Shown here in pieces: positions 16,406 to 24,507 of a DNA stretch of 64,000 nucleotides. The notes under the pieces are model-generated. The model did not search any database and was not told the DNA's origin. It saw nothing but the letters and a program-made list of their open reading frames with translations. Position numbers and translations under genes: made by a program. The stretch covers positions 6,076,001 through 6,140,000 of the forward strand of contig NZ_JAUSQU010000001.1 in assembly GCF_030811455.1 (NCBI RefSeq). Direction: 5' to 3'. Every line of letters starts with the position of its first letter. Position 1 is the stretch's first letter. The DNA comes from Streptosporangium lutulentum. GTDB lineage: Bacteria; Actinomycetota; Actinomycetes; Streptosporangiales; Streptosporangiaceae.

Positions 16406-18154
16406 CTACCTGCGCTCGCTCATCACCAGGGCGCTGCCGCCACCCCTCCTGACGGGTTCGGCCACCGCCTGGATCCTGCCGTGGCGAAGGAACTCGATGG
16501 CGGTGGCCGCACCGATCTCGGGGGTCGGCGCGAAACTGTGCCCCCTGAGCGTCAGCTCGGCCCCGTAGCGGTCGATGAAGCCCTGCTCGGCCTGGGTCTG
16601 GGCGGTGTTGCGCTGGCTGGCGCGAGGAGCGGCCAGCGCCTCGGGCAGGGACATGCCGAAGTCCCAGCGGTTGGCCAGGATCTGCAACACGGTCGTGATG
16701 ATCGTGGCGCCACCGGGCGAACCCAGCGCGAGCAGCGGCTTGCCGTCCGCCAGGACGATCGTCGGGGCCATCGACGAGCGGGGCCGCTTACCGGGCGCGG
16801 GCAGGTTCGGGTCGCCGGGGGCGGGGCCGAAGGTGAAGTCGGTCAGCTCGTTGTTGAGCAGGAACCCCCGGCCGGGAACGACGATGCCGTTGCCGCCGGT
16901 CGACTCGATCGTGATGTTGTAGGCGACCACGTTGCCCCACCGGTCGGTCACGACCAGGTGGGTGGTCTCGGGGCCTTCGGCGGGCGTCTCGGTGGCCTTC
17001 ACCGACGGCGCGGCCGGGCAGGGCCCGTACCTCCCGTCGGGGTCGCCCGGCGGGGCCGGGTTGGGCATCGCCCGCTCGCCGATCAGGCAGGAGCGCTCCT
17101 TGGCGAACCCGTCGGACAGCAGTTCCTTCAACGGCACCCCGGGGATGTCGCCGACGTACTTGCCCCGATCGGCGAAGGAGAGCCGGGACGCCTCCAGATA
17201 CTCGTGCAGGCCGACCCTGGGCAGGGCTTCGAGGATGTTGAGCGCCTCGCCGACCGTCGAACCGCCCGAGGACGGGGGCGCCATGCCGTACACGTCCATG
17301 CCCTTGTAGGTCATCTTCGTGGGCGGCCGTTCGAGCGCGCGGTAGGCCCTCAGGTCGGACGCCTCCATCAGGCCCGGCCGCACCTTGCGGGTGGACCCGG
17401 GCGTGACCGGCGGAGTCTTCACCGTGGCCACGACCTCCGCGCCGAGAGACCCCTTGTACAGCCAGTCACCACCACGTTTGCCGAGCTGCCGGTAGGTCTC
17501 GGCCAGCTCGGGGTTGCGGAACGTGGACCCGACCGGCGGCGGGGCGCCACCGGGAAGGTAGAGCTTCGCGGTGGAGGTGAAGTCCTTGAACCGGGCGGCG
17601 TTGGAGGCGGTCTGGTCGTAGAAGGTCTGATCGATCTTGAACCCCTTCGAGGCGACCTCGATCGCGGGGTCGAGCGCCCTCTTCAACGAGAGCGTGCCGA
17701 ACCTGCGCAGCGCCAGCTCCCACTGCGCCACACTGCCCGGCACTCCGGCGGACAGCCCGCTGGTCACGGCCTCCTCGAACGGGATGCCCTCCAAAGACGT
17801 CGGGCCCATCGCCCGCGGCGCCGTCTCACGGCCGTCGATCGTGTGGACCTTCTTGTTCCGCGCGTCGTAGTAGACGATGAACCCGCCCCCGGCCAACCCC
17901 GCAGAATAAGGTTCGGTCACACCGAGCGTGGCCGCCGCGGCGACCGCCGCGTCCATCGCGTTGCCGCCCTGGCGCAGCACGCCCAACGCGACCTTGCTCG
18001 CGTCCAGGTCGACGGTCGAAACCGCTCCGCCGTACCCTTCGGCGACGGGTTTCTTCTCCACCCCGGGTGGCGACGCCACCGCGGGTTGCACGAACAGGAA
18101 AGAGGTCCCGGCCAGGATTCCGGCAAGGGGAACGGCGATGCGATGAGTGATCAT
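16406..18154 (-). CDS. ggt: Gamma-glutamyltransferase (Ntn-hydrolase proenzyme)
   Basis: 582 residues with a signal peptide (LAGILAGTSFLFVQPAVASP). The motif GPETTHLVVTD holds the autocleavage/catalytic Thr (Thr397), splitting it into large and small subunits. GSPGGATIITTVLQ matches the conserved GSPGG loop, and GGNAMDAAVAAAATLGVTEPYSAGLAGGGF the N-terminal family signature (given as separate pieces here: GNAMDAAVA, EPYSAGLAGGG). It cleaves the gamma-glutamyl bond of glutathione and related peptides outside the membrane. It stands alone, with a terminator directly behind and no related neighbour. Confidence 0.95.
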   Translation of the reverse strand: MITHRIAVPLAGILAGTSFLFVQPAVASPPGVEKKPVAEGYGGAVSTVDLDASKVALGVLRQGGNAMDAAVAAAATLGVTEPYSAGLAGGGFIVYYDARNKKVHTIDGRETAPRAMGPTSLEGIPFEEAVTSGLSAGVPGSVAQWELALRRFGTLSLKRALDPAIEVASKGFKIDQTFYDQTASNAARFKDFTSTAKLYLPGGAPPPVGSTFRNPELAETYRQLGKRGGDWLYKGSLGAEVVATVKTPPVTPGSTRKVRPGLMEASDLRAYRALERPPTKMTYKGMDVYGMAPPSSGGSTVGEALNILEALPRVGLHEYLEASRLSFADRGKYVGDIPGVPLKELLSDGFAKERSCLIGERAMPNPAPPGDPDGRYGPCPAAPSVKATETPAEGPETTHLVVTDRWGNVVAYNITIESTGGNGIVVPGRGFLLNNELTDFTFGPAPGDPNLPAPGKRPRSSMAPTIVLADGKPLLALGSPGGATIITTVLQILANRWDFGMSLPEALAAPRASQRNTAQTQAEQGFIDRYGAELTLRGHSFAPTPEIGAATAIEFLRHGRIQAVAEPVRRGGGSALVMSERR

Positions 18155-18392
18155 TAGGCCTCCCGCAGACAGCTTGACTCAGCCTGTCCGTCTTGTCAGC
18201 CCCTCTCTGACGATTCAGCCGCCTGACGTATCGACCGTTCCCCACGACCGGCGATGTAGTCTCCCCCGCCTCCCCCGTCTCCCCGGACGACGGCCGGGTC
18301 GATCCACCGGCATCCCGGCAAAAACCCTCGTACACCACCACCTCGAATGGGACACTCAACGTGTTCACCGGAACACGGAGGGGCATACGATC

Positions 18393-18542
18393 ATGGTCAT
18401 GACATCGCGACGGAGCCACGCGGTTCTGCGGCCTTCACCCGAGACCGAGTCCAAGCCCTTGCCGGGTACGGCGCGCGAGCTCTTCGACGCGCTTCCGCAG
18501 CTTCCCGGGCTGCGGACCGAAGTCATCGACGGGAGATTGATA
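18393..18542 (+). pseudogene. Uma2-family restriction-endonuclease-like gene, 5' fragment
   Basis: Fifty codons from the ATG at 18393 (GGAGGGG ten bases upstream). PLPGTARELFDALPQLPG and EVIDGRLI match the start of Uma2 (DUF820), where the text normally continues with a V-S-P-x-x-x-x-E-H stretch. The frame instead runs into the transposon end and stops a few codons later. Joining codon ATA (18540-18542) directly to GTG at 19890 restores DGRLIVSPVGTPEH, the expected family sequence. So the gene was intact before insertion. Confidence 0.85.
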
Positions 18543-18700
18543 TTGACATCCTCCTCTGCCTGAAGGCAGAAGATTCCAACGGCACCTACCCCACCAGGAG
18601 AAGATCACGTTGAGGTTCGCGGTTCACCGGCCCGCCCAACGGCGAGCCTCCCCGCGCAGCCACCGCATATCCCTCGGCGGTATCTCGAAGGTTCTTCGCC
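18543..18700 (-). ncRNA. Putative omega (right-end) RNA of TnpB
   Basis: Placed by family knowledge: in IS605 elements the guide RNA scaffold overlaps the 3' end of tnpB and ends at the right end, with the guide read from the flank. Here the scaffold would include the 6-bp GCAG hairpin at 18555-18570, and the guide would begin TATCAATCTCCCGTCGATGA (18542 downwards), which is uma2 sequence. The 5' limit is a guess. Confidence 0.45.
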
Positions 18701-19779
18701 GCGTTGACGTCAGCGTTGTCCCGATGCCCGCACGCCACGCACGAGAAAAGCGCTTGGCTCTCACGACTCTCCCGGGCGATGTGCTTGCAGGCGTTACAGG
18801 TCTGCGACGTATACCGCGGATCGATCTTCCACACCCGGCCCGGGGCCTTGTGCTCCAGCCGGACCGCCAACCGCCCCCACCCGCTGGCCAAAATGCCCCG
18901 GTTCAATCCCGCCTTCTGCCGCACCTTCCGGCCCGGCGCCTCCAGAGTGCCTTTCGCCGACCGGGTCATCGCGGAAATCTTCAGGTCCTCGACGCCGATC
19001 ACGTCGAACCGGCGGGCCAGATCGGTGCTGGTCTGCTCCACCCAGTCCTTGCGCCGATCACCCTCCCGGGCTTTCAACCTCGCGATCGCGGTCTTGACCT
19101 TGGCGCGGCGCTTGGACCCGGGCTTGGCCCGAGCCAGGGCGCGCTGCAGTCGCAGCAGTCGCTTCTTCTGCCCTTGGCTCAAGGTGGGAACGGTCAGCGG
19201 CTCACCGGTGGACAACGTCGCCGACACCACCACACCCCGATCCACCCCAACGGCCGCACCCGTCCCCGGTCCGGGGACCGGCGCGGGAACGATCGCGAAC
19301 GCCACATGCCAGCGCCCCGCCGCATCCCGGGTGACCCGGAAGGACTTGGCCTCCCCCACGGGGCGCGACCACCGGAACCGCACCCAGCCCACCTTGGGGA
19401 TGCGCACCTGGCCGACCTTCCGGGAGAGGCGGCGCACATCACCCGGTTTGACCGCGACGATCCGAAACCCCTCACCACGACCGCGCCGACGCCACCTCGG
19501 CCGCCGGTGGGTTTTGCCGAAGAAGTTCGCCATGGCCTGGTGGAAGTCCTTCAGTGCCTGCTGCTGGACGATGATCGACCCGGCGGCCAGCCACGCGCAG
19601 GCGTCGCGGGCCTCGGTGAGCTGACGGCACTGCTCGGCGAACCCCGGCGCCGGCGCACGCCCGCCCCGCCAGTGGGCGTGCTGCTCCACCGCCAGATTCC
19701 ACACATACCGGGCGTGCCCGCAGTGCTCCAGCAACGCCGCCTCCTGGGTGGGCGAGGGGTGCAGCCGGTAGCGGGACAC
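18586..19779 (-). CDS. tnpB: RNA-guided nuclease TnpB (OrfB family)
   Basis: 397 residues from the GTG at 19779 (VSRYRLHPSPTQEAALL, the usual N-terminal helix-turn-helix); the frame is open up to an ATG at 19875. RuvC residues are all present: AVGVDRGV (Asp), DVIGVEDL (Glu), DNADVNAAKN (Asp). The zinc finger is complete (CNAC...CVAC). It therefore looks catalytically intact. TnpB cuts DNA beside a transposon-adjacent motif, guided by the element's own RNA, which favours retention of the element at its locus. It runs opposite to the interrupted uma2 gene. Confidence 0.9.
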   Translation of the reverse strand: MSRYRLHPSPTQEAALLEHCGHARYVWNLAVEQHAHWRGGRAPAPGFAEQCRQLTEARDACAWLAAGSIIVQQQALKDFHQAMANFFGKTHRRPRWRRRGRGEGFRIVAVKPGDVRRLSRKVGQVRIPKVGWVRFRWSRPVGEAKSFRVTRDAAGRWHVAFAIVPAPVPGPGTGAAVGVDRGVVVSATLSTGEPLTVPTLSQGQKKRLLRLQRALARAKPGSKRRAKVKTAIARLKAREGDRRKDWVEQTSTDLARRFDVIGVEDLKISAMTRSAKGTLEAPGRKVRQKAGLNRGILASGWGRLAVRLEHKAPGRVWKIDPRYTSQTCNACKHIARESRESQALFSCVACGHRDNADVNAAKNLRDTAEGYAVAARGGSPLGGPVNREPQRDLLLVG

Positions 19780-19889
19780 ACCGAGCAACCTACCGATTCT
19801 CACCGACAGAAACCGGAGACCACCATGGGTGACCGTTCCGCGTTTCCTGCCCGCCCTGAAGGACGAGACCTCCACGCTGCAAGTGCCCG

Positions 19890-20369
19890 GTGAGCCCGGT
19901 GGGCACCCCCGAGCACGCCAGAATCGCGATGCGCCTTTACAGCGCTCTCCTTCCGCTCATTGAGGAAAGGGGGTGGGACGGTTTCAGTGGCAACGTCGAC
20001 GTCTGCATCGACGGGCCCCGCGATCCGGTCGAGCCCGACTTCGTCCTGGCTCCCGCCGACTGCCCGCGCGGGGGCACCCGCGAGCTGCTCTCCTCCGGCC
20101 TGCTCATGGTCGCCGAGATCGTGTCGCCCGGGAGCGTCGTCGACGACCGTGACCGCAAGCCCGGCATCTACGCCTCCGGGCTGGTCCCCGTGACGCTCCT
20201 CATCGACCCCGTGGCCGCGCCCGCCACCGTGACGGTCCTCAGCGACCCGAAGGAGGGGGAGTACCGGACTTCCACCCGCGTCGCGGTGGGCTCTCCGCTG
20301 CACATCCCCGATCCGGTCGGTTTCACCCTGGAGACGTCGGTCTTCGAGAAGGCCCTGGGCAAGGCGTGA
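19890..20369 (+). pseudogene. Uma2-family nuclease gene, 3' fragment
   Basis: 159 codons continuing the fragment at 18393-18542. It keeps the PD-(D/E)xK-like core of Uma2: VEPDFVLAP, VAEIVSPGS and DRKPGIYASG, followed by VPVTLLID. Reunited, the protein would be 209 residues, a normal Uma2 length. The GTG at 19890 could in principle act as a start, but without the first 50 residues a functional fold is unlikely. No stop codon or frameshift has accumulated, so the insertion appears recent. Confidence 0.85.
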
Positions 20370-20493
20370 CGAGGTCCGTACGGCGCACACTGTGTCGAGG
20401 GGCGGCGCCTCGTGGCCGTACCGTCCGGGCAGCATGATCCAAGCACAAAGTGAATATATTGGTACTGTCGGTTCCCATCTGGCGTAGTTAGCT

Positions 20494-21531
20494 TTGGTCC
20501 GTGGGGATCTGGATCGCGACTCTGGCCGTCCGCTGAGCGCGGGCCCGGCCGCGCTGTTCGCCGGAGGACTCGCCGCCGGGCTGGTGGCCGGCACGGCCTC
20601 GTGTACGGCCGTGCAGGGGGGCCTGCTCGCCGGGCTCGTCTCCCGTGGAGGCCCGGCCTGCGACGGGAGCCGCCGCACGTCCCGGGAGCCGTCGGGTCCG
20701 GCGGCCGTCTCGCTGTTCCTCGCCGGGCGATCCGGCTCGCACCTGGTGGCCGGGGCGCTGCTCGGCCTGGCCGGCTCCGCCGTACAGCTGGGACCCGAGG
20801 TGAGGGCGGCGCTGCTCGTCGTGGCGGGGGTCGCGGTCATGGTCTTCGGGGTCCGCATGTTCGGTCGCGAGCCGGCCGGATGCGCCCCGCACCGGGCCGT
20901 CTCCCCCGTGACCGTCCCCGGTGGAAGAACGATCGCCTCCGGGGTCGGGGCGATCGTTCCCGGGGTCAGGGCCGTGCTGCTGGGGGCGGCGACGATCCTG
21001 CTGCCCTGCGGGGTCACGCTCAGCATGGAGGTGGTGGCGGTCTCCAGCGGATCCGCGCTGGGCGGGGCGGCGGTAATGGCCGGGTTCGTCGTGGGGACGG
21101 CTCCCGCGTTCGCGCTGCTCGGGCTGGCCCTGCGACGGGCCGCCACGACCAGGCTGGCGGCGCTGGCCGGGATCGTCGCGCTGGCCACCGGCATCTGGAC
21201 GGTCACCTCCGGGCTGAGCCTGGGCGGCTGGCTCCCCGGCTCCGGCGGCTCTCCCTCGGCGGCGGCGGCCGTGCGCGCCGACGGCACCCAGCGGATCGAC
21301 GTCTGGGCCACCGGCCGCGGTTACCGGCCGGGTGTGGTCACCGCCCGCGCGGGTGTGCCCGTCGAGATCGCATTCCACCTCGGGGACGCCCCCGGCTGCA
21401 CCCGTACGCTCACGATCGACGGCCGCGACATGGCACTGCCCGCCACGGTACGGCTCGATCCGCGCCCTCCCGGATCGCTGCGCTATGTCTGTTCGATGGG
21501 AATGTACGTGGGCTTCGTCACCTTCCGCTGA
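20494..21531 (+). CDS. TauE/SafE (DsbD_2/UreH-like) membrane protein with C-terminal cupredoxin-like domain
   Basis: 345 residues from a TTG start. Membrane part (about 15-240): AGLVAGTASCTAVQGGLLAG and ILLPCGVTLSMEVVAVSSGS with GFVVGTAPAFALLGLAL match the cytochrome/copper-associated TauE/SafE-like family that carries paired cysteines in the membrane. The tail (about 265-345) is cupredoxin-like: GYRPGVVTARAGVPVEIAF, GCTRTLTI and YVCSMGMYVG, where Cys and Met residues are candidate copper ligands. I infer a role in copper handling. The upstream 100 bases are unusually AT-rich. No better start was found, so the N-terminus is uncertain. Confidence 0.75.
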   Translation: MVRGDLDRDSGRPLSAGPAALFAGGLAAGLVAGTASCTAVQGGLLAGLVSRGGPACDGSRRTSREPSGPAAVSLFLAGRSGSHLVAGALLGLAGSAVQLGPEVRAALLVVAGVAVMVFGVRMFGREPAGCAPHRAVSPVTVPGGRTIASGVGAIVPGVRAVLLGAATILLPCGVTLSMEVVAVSSGSALGGAAVMAGFVVGTAPAFALLGLALRRAATTRLAALAGIVALATGIWTVTSGLSLGGWLPGSGGSPSAAAAVRADGTQRIDVWATGRGYRPGVVTARAGVPVEIAFHLGDAPGCTRTLTIDGRDMALPATVRLDPRPPGSLRYVCSMGMYVGFVTFR

Positions 21532-21631
21532 GCGCGTCCGAGAACCGAAGTCGGTAATAACACTCCGCTGTCGCACGGTTACGTGTCAGTCTGTGCATTA
21601 TCGGCTGTGCGCTGTCGGCGAGGAGGGCGAC

Positions 21632-23044
21632 ATGGGGTGGTGGCCTGACGATCGGGAGACGGCCGCGGCCTTGATCCCCAACCCCCGGAGCACCGAGCAC
21701 GAGAACGACACGGACGGCGAGACCGCGTTGCTGCTCGCCGCACACGGCGGTGACGTGCAGGCCGCGCACCTGCTCGGGCGCCACTTCGCGCAGCACGGCG
21801 ACCGCTCGGCGGCGCGGCACTGGTGGGAGCGGGCGGCGGTCGCGGGCAACATCGACAGCGCCTACAACCTCGGCGTCTGGCACGAGAAGCACGGCAGCCT
21901 GATGGAGGCCGTGCAGTGGTACGAACTGGCCGCGGACACCGGTGACGCCGAGGCGGCGACGAACCTGGCGACGCTCCTGCTCGAACAGCGCGGTGATCTG
22001 CCGTCCGCCCGGCGGTGGTTCGAGAAGGCGGCCGTGGCGGGCTCCCGGCCCGCGGCCCGGCGGCTCGCGCTGATCTGCGAGGACGGCGGCGAGACGAAGG
22101 CCGCCTGGGAGTGGCACCGCAGGGCGGCGATGGACGGCGACCTCGCCTCCGCCAACGACCTGGGATTCCTCGCCTACGCCTGCGGCGAGGAGGAGGAGAC
22201 GCTGCGCTGGTGGGAACTGGCGGCCCGGGGCGGCCACGCCGACGCGGCCTACCACCTGGGCCTGTTCCTCCAGGCCAACCGAGACCCGGAGGGCGCCGAG
22301 GCGTTCTACCGGCTGGCCGCCAAGAACGAGCACCCCGGGGCCGCGTCCCAGCTCGGTGGGATCGCGCTGTCCCACGGGAACCTGCGCGCCGCTCGCGCCT
22401 GGTTCGAGCGGGCCGCCCACACCGGGCGGGTCGACGACCAGCGGATGGCCGGTTTCGTGTGCGTGGAGATGAGCGACTCGCAGGCGGCGGGCCATTGGTT
22501 CGGCCGGGCCGCGGCGGGCGGCGACCCGGAGGCGGCCTTCAACTTCGGCCTGCTGCTCATCGCCGAGCACAACGATTTTCAGGGCGGGCAGCACTGGTTC
22601 CGCCAGGCGGCCCGGGCCGGGCACCACCGGGCCGCGGTCGAGCTGGCCTCGCTGCTCTCGGCGGCCGGTTTCTCCCGTGAGGCCGAGCTCTGGCTGTCGG
22701 ACCCGCCGTTCCCGATCTGGGACCGGACCACCGAACCCGAGCTGGTCGCCCGCGCCGAGCTGGCGGCGGCCTCGGTGTCCCGCCGGGGCGGCACCCCGCT
22801 GAAGATCGGTGACCTGACCGAGATCCTCGGCACCTGGGACCTCGTCACCCGGCCGTTGCGCGACCACACCGACGTCGTGACCTGGCTGATCGAGCAGAGC
22901 AGGCAGCCTCAGGGGGCGATCGAGCACCTGGCCCGGGTCCGGGCCACACTGCTGCGCCCCGGCAGCGCTCCCTGGCCGAGCCCCGCCGAGATCGGGCACG
23001 TCCTGGTCACCGCACGCGCCCTGCGTTCGGGTTTGGCGCCATAA
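21632..23044 (+). CDS. Sel1/TPR-like repeat protein
   Basis: 470 residues made of about ten 36-residue Sel1-like repeats (pattern A-A-xx-LG-xx-xxx-G-xxx-A-xxW-x-xAA, e.g. ARHWWERAAVAGNIDSAYNLG and AVQWYELAADTGDAEAATNLA, each shown in part). No signal peptide or membrane span. The ATG at 21632 has AGGAGG five bases upstream, which decides it against a longer open frame. Such proteins scaffold interactions; the partner is unknown. It ends at a strong convergent hairpin facing alanine dehydrogenase. Confidence 0.85.
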   Translation: MGWWPDDRETAAALIPNPRSTEHENDTDGETALLLAAHGGDVQAAHLLGRHFAQHGDRSAARHWWERAAVAGNIDSAYNLGVWHEKHGSLMEAVQWYELAADTGDAEAATNLATLLLEQRGDLPSARRWFEKAAVAGSRPAARRLALICEDGGETKAAWEWHRRAAMDGDLASANDLGFLAYACGEEEETLRWWELAARGGHADAAYHLGLFLQANRDPEGAEAFYRLAAKNEHPGAASQLGGIALSHGNLRAARAWFERAAHTGRVDDQRMAGFVCVEMSDSQAAGHWFGRAAAGGDPEAAFNFGLLLIAEHNDFQGGQHWFRQAARAGHHRAAVELASLLSAAGFSREAELWLSDPPFPIWDRTTEPELVARAELAAASVSRRGGTPLKIGDLTEILGTWDLVTRPLRDHTDVVTWLIEQSRQPQGAIEHLARVRATLLRPGSAPWPSPAEIGHVLVTARALRSGLAP

Positions 23045-23164
23045 GGCTGGTCCCTGCCCGTTCCTCCGGGCGTTGGAGATGCCCGCCCATCGCCGGGCAC
23101 CGCCGAACGACCGGCCCTGTCACCCCCACGGGCAGCAGGCCGCAGGAAGGCTCGTCTGATGTCC

Positions 23165-23212
23165 GTACGGCCCGCGCTCCGCACTTCGGTGAGTGCCGGG
23201 CGCAGGCCGTAC
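23165..23212. terminator. Bidirectional hairpin between convergent genes
   Basis: Arms GTACGGCC (23165-23172) and GGCCGTAC (23205-23212) extend inward with GCGC/GCGC and GCAC/GTGC to an 8-base loop; about 20 paired positions with two mismatches. It serves both the Sel1-repeat gene and alanine dehydrogenase. Confidence 0.7.
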
Positions 23213-23222
23213 AGGTGCCTGA

Positions 23223-24338
23223 TCAGGCGGCGATGACCTCGGAGACCGGCACGGCCGGCAGGTCGAGCGCGAGCGCGACCTGGTCGTTGGTGAGCAGGCC
23301 CGCGTGGGTGTTGAGGCCCAGCGCCAGGGCGGGGTCCTGCTGCAGCGCCGTCTTCCAGCCCAGGTCCGCCAGCTTGACGGCGTAGGGCAGCGTGGCGTTG
23401 GTCAGCGCGTAGGTGGAGGTGTTGGCCACCGAACCCGGCATGTTGGCCACGCAGTAGAAGATCGAGTTGTGGACCTGGTAGGTCGGCTCGGCGTGCGTGG
23501 TCGGGCGGGAGTCCTCGAAGCAGCCGCCCTGGTCGATGGCGATGTCGACGAGCACGGAGCCCGGCTTCATCCGGGAGACCAGCTCGTTGGAGACGAGGGT
23601 CGGGGCCTTGGCGCCCGGGATCAGCACCGCGCCGATGACCAGGTCGGCCTCGAGGACCTCCTGCTCGATCGCGTAGGAGGTCGAGACGAGGGTCTTCAGG
23701 CGGCCCTGGTAGATGGCGTCGATGAAGCGCAGCCGGTCGATGTTGAGGTCGAGGACGGTGACGTCCGCGCCCATGCCGACCGCGATCTGCGCCGCGTTGA
23801 GACCGGAGACACCGGCGCCGATGACGACGACCTTGGCGGGGGCCACGCCGGGCACGCCGCCGGGCAGCACGCCGCGGCCGCCGTTGAAACGCATCAGGTT
23901 GTAGGCGCCGACCTGCGGGGCCAGACGGCCCGCGACCTCGGACATGGGGGCCAGCAGCGGCAGGGTGTTGCCGACCTGGACGGTCTCGTAGGCGATGCCG
24001 GTGACCTGCTGCTTGAGCAGGGCGTCGGCGCACTCGCGGCCGGCCGCGAGGTGCAGGTAGGTGAAGAGCACCTGCCCGGCACGCATGCGGTGGTACTCCT
24101 CCGCGATCGGCTCCTTGACCTTGAGGATCATCTCGGTCTCGCCCCACACCTCGTCGGCGGTGTCGAGGATCTTGGCACCCGCGAAGAGGTAGTCCTCGTC
24201 GGGGAGGTGCGAACCGAGGCCCGCGCCGCGCTGGATGTAGACCTCGTGGCCGTGGCGGACCAGCTCGTGCACGCCCGCGGGGGTCGCGGCGACGCGGTAC
24301 TCGTGGTTCTTGACCTCGGCAGGCACGCCGATCTTCAT
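23223..24338 (-). CDS. ald: Alanine dehydrogenase
   Basis: 371 residues, full length. It begins MKIGVPAEVKNHEYRVA, typical of the family, with ILKVKEP and LFTYLHLAA carrying the catalytic Lys and His, the NAD-binding GAGVSGLNAAQIAVGMGA loop, and DIAIDQGGCFEDSRPTTH with the active-site Asp. It converts L-alanine to pyruvate and ammonia with NAD+. The neighbouring class III aminotransferase and dipeptidase suggest a local amino-acid/peptide utilisation theme, though they are separate transcription units. Confidence 0.96.
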   Translation of the reverse strand: MKIGVPAEVKNHEYRVAATPAGVHELVRHGHEVYIQRGAGLGSHLPDEDYLFAGAKILDTADEVWGETEMILKVKEPIAEEYHRMRAGQVLFTYLHLAAGRECADALLKQQVTGIAYETVQVGNTLPLLAPMSEVAGRLAPQVGAYNLMRFNGGRGVLPGGVPGVAPAKVVVIGAGVSGLNAAQIAVGMGADVTVLDLNIDRLRFIDAIYQGRLKTLVSTSYAIEQEVLEADLVIGAVLIPGAKAPTLVSNELVSRMKPGSVLVDIAIDQGGCFEDSRPTTHAEPTYQVHNSIFYCVANMPGSVANTSTYALTNATLPYAVKLADLGWKTALQQDPALALGLNTHAGLLTNDQVALALDLPAVPVSEVIAA

Positions 24339-24460
24339 AACGTTTCCTTTCGGGATGTCAATTTCAAGATTTCACAGCGGACGCACCGCCTGGTTCGGCG
24401 GATACGGTCACGCCTCGGTGAGCCATGAGCCCCGTGTGCGTGGCTCGGCGGCCGTGAGAC

Positions 24461-24504
24461 CGCCGGCCATGTACGCGGCTCGACGGCCGCGTACATGGCC
24501 GGCG
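24461..24504 (-). terminator. Hairpin terminator of the aminotransferase gene
   Basis: A 19-bp perfect inverted repeat (core GCCGGCCATGTACGCGGC) around a 6-base loop, three bases beyond the stop on the minus strand. No U-tract. Confidence 0.7.
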
Positions 24505-24507
24505 TGC

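Larger units (their letters stand above)
18543..19889 (-). mobile_element. TnpB-only IS200/IS605-type element (IS1341-like) inserted in uma2
   Basis: About 1347 bp. On the minus strand the left end follows host sequence ending ...GGCTCAC and the right end finishes ...GGAGGATGTCAA. The right-end TCAA and the upstream TCAC resemble the TCAA/TTAC cleavage sites of IS608-type elements, and there is no target duplication, as expected for single-strand transposition. A hairpin (TCTGCC-TGAA-GGCAGA) lies next to the right end. Only tnpB is present; no tnpA, so it needed a helper transposase. Ends are inferred from restoring the uma2 frame and may be off by a base or two. Confidence 0.8.

Noticed and set aside
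16361..18157. 598-codon plus-strand frame across gamma-glutamyltransferase
   Set aside because: Shadow of an unmistakable enzyme gene; contains no motif.
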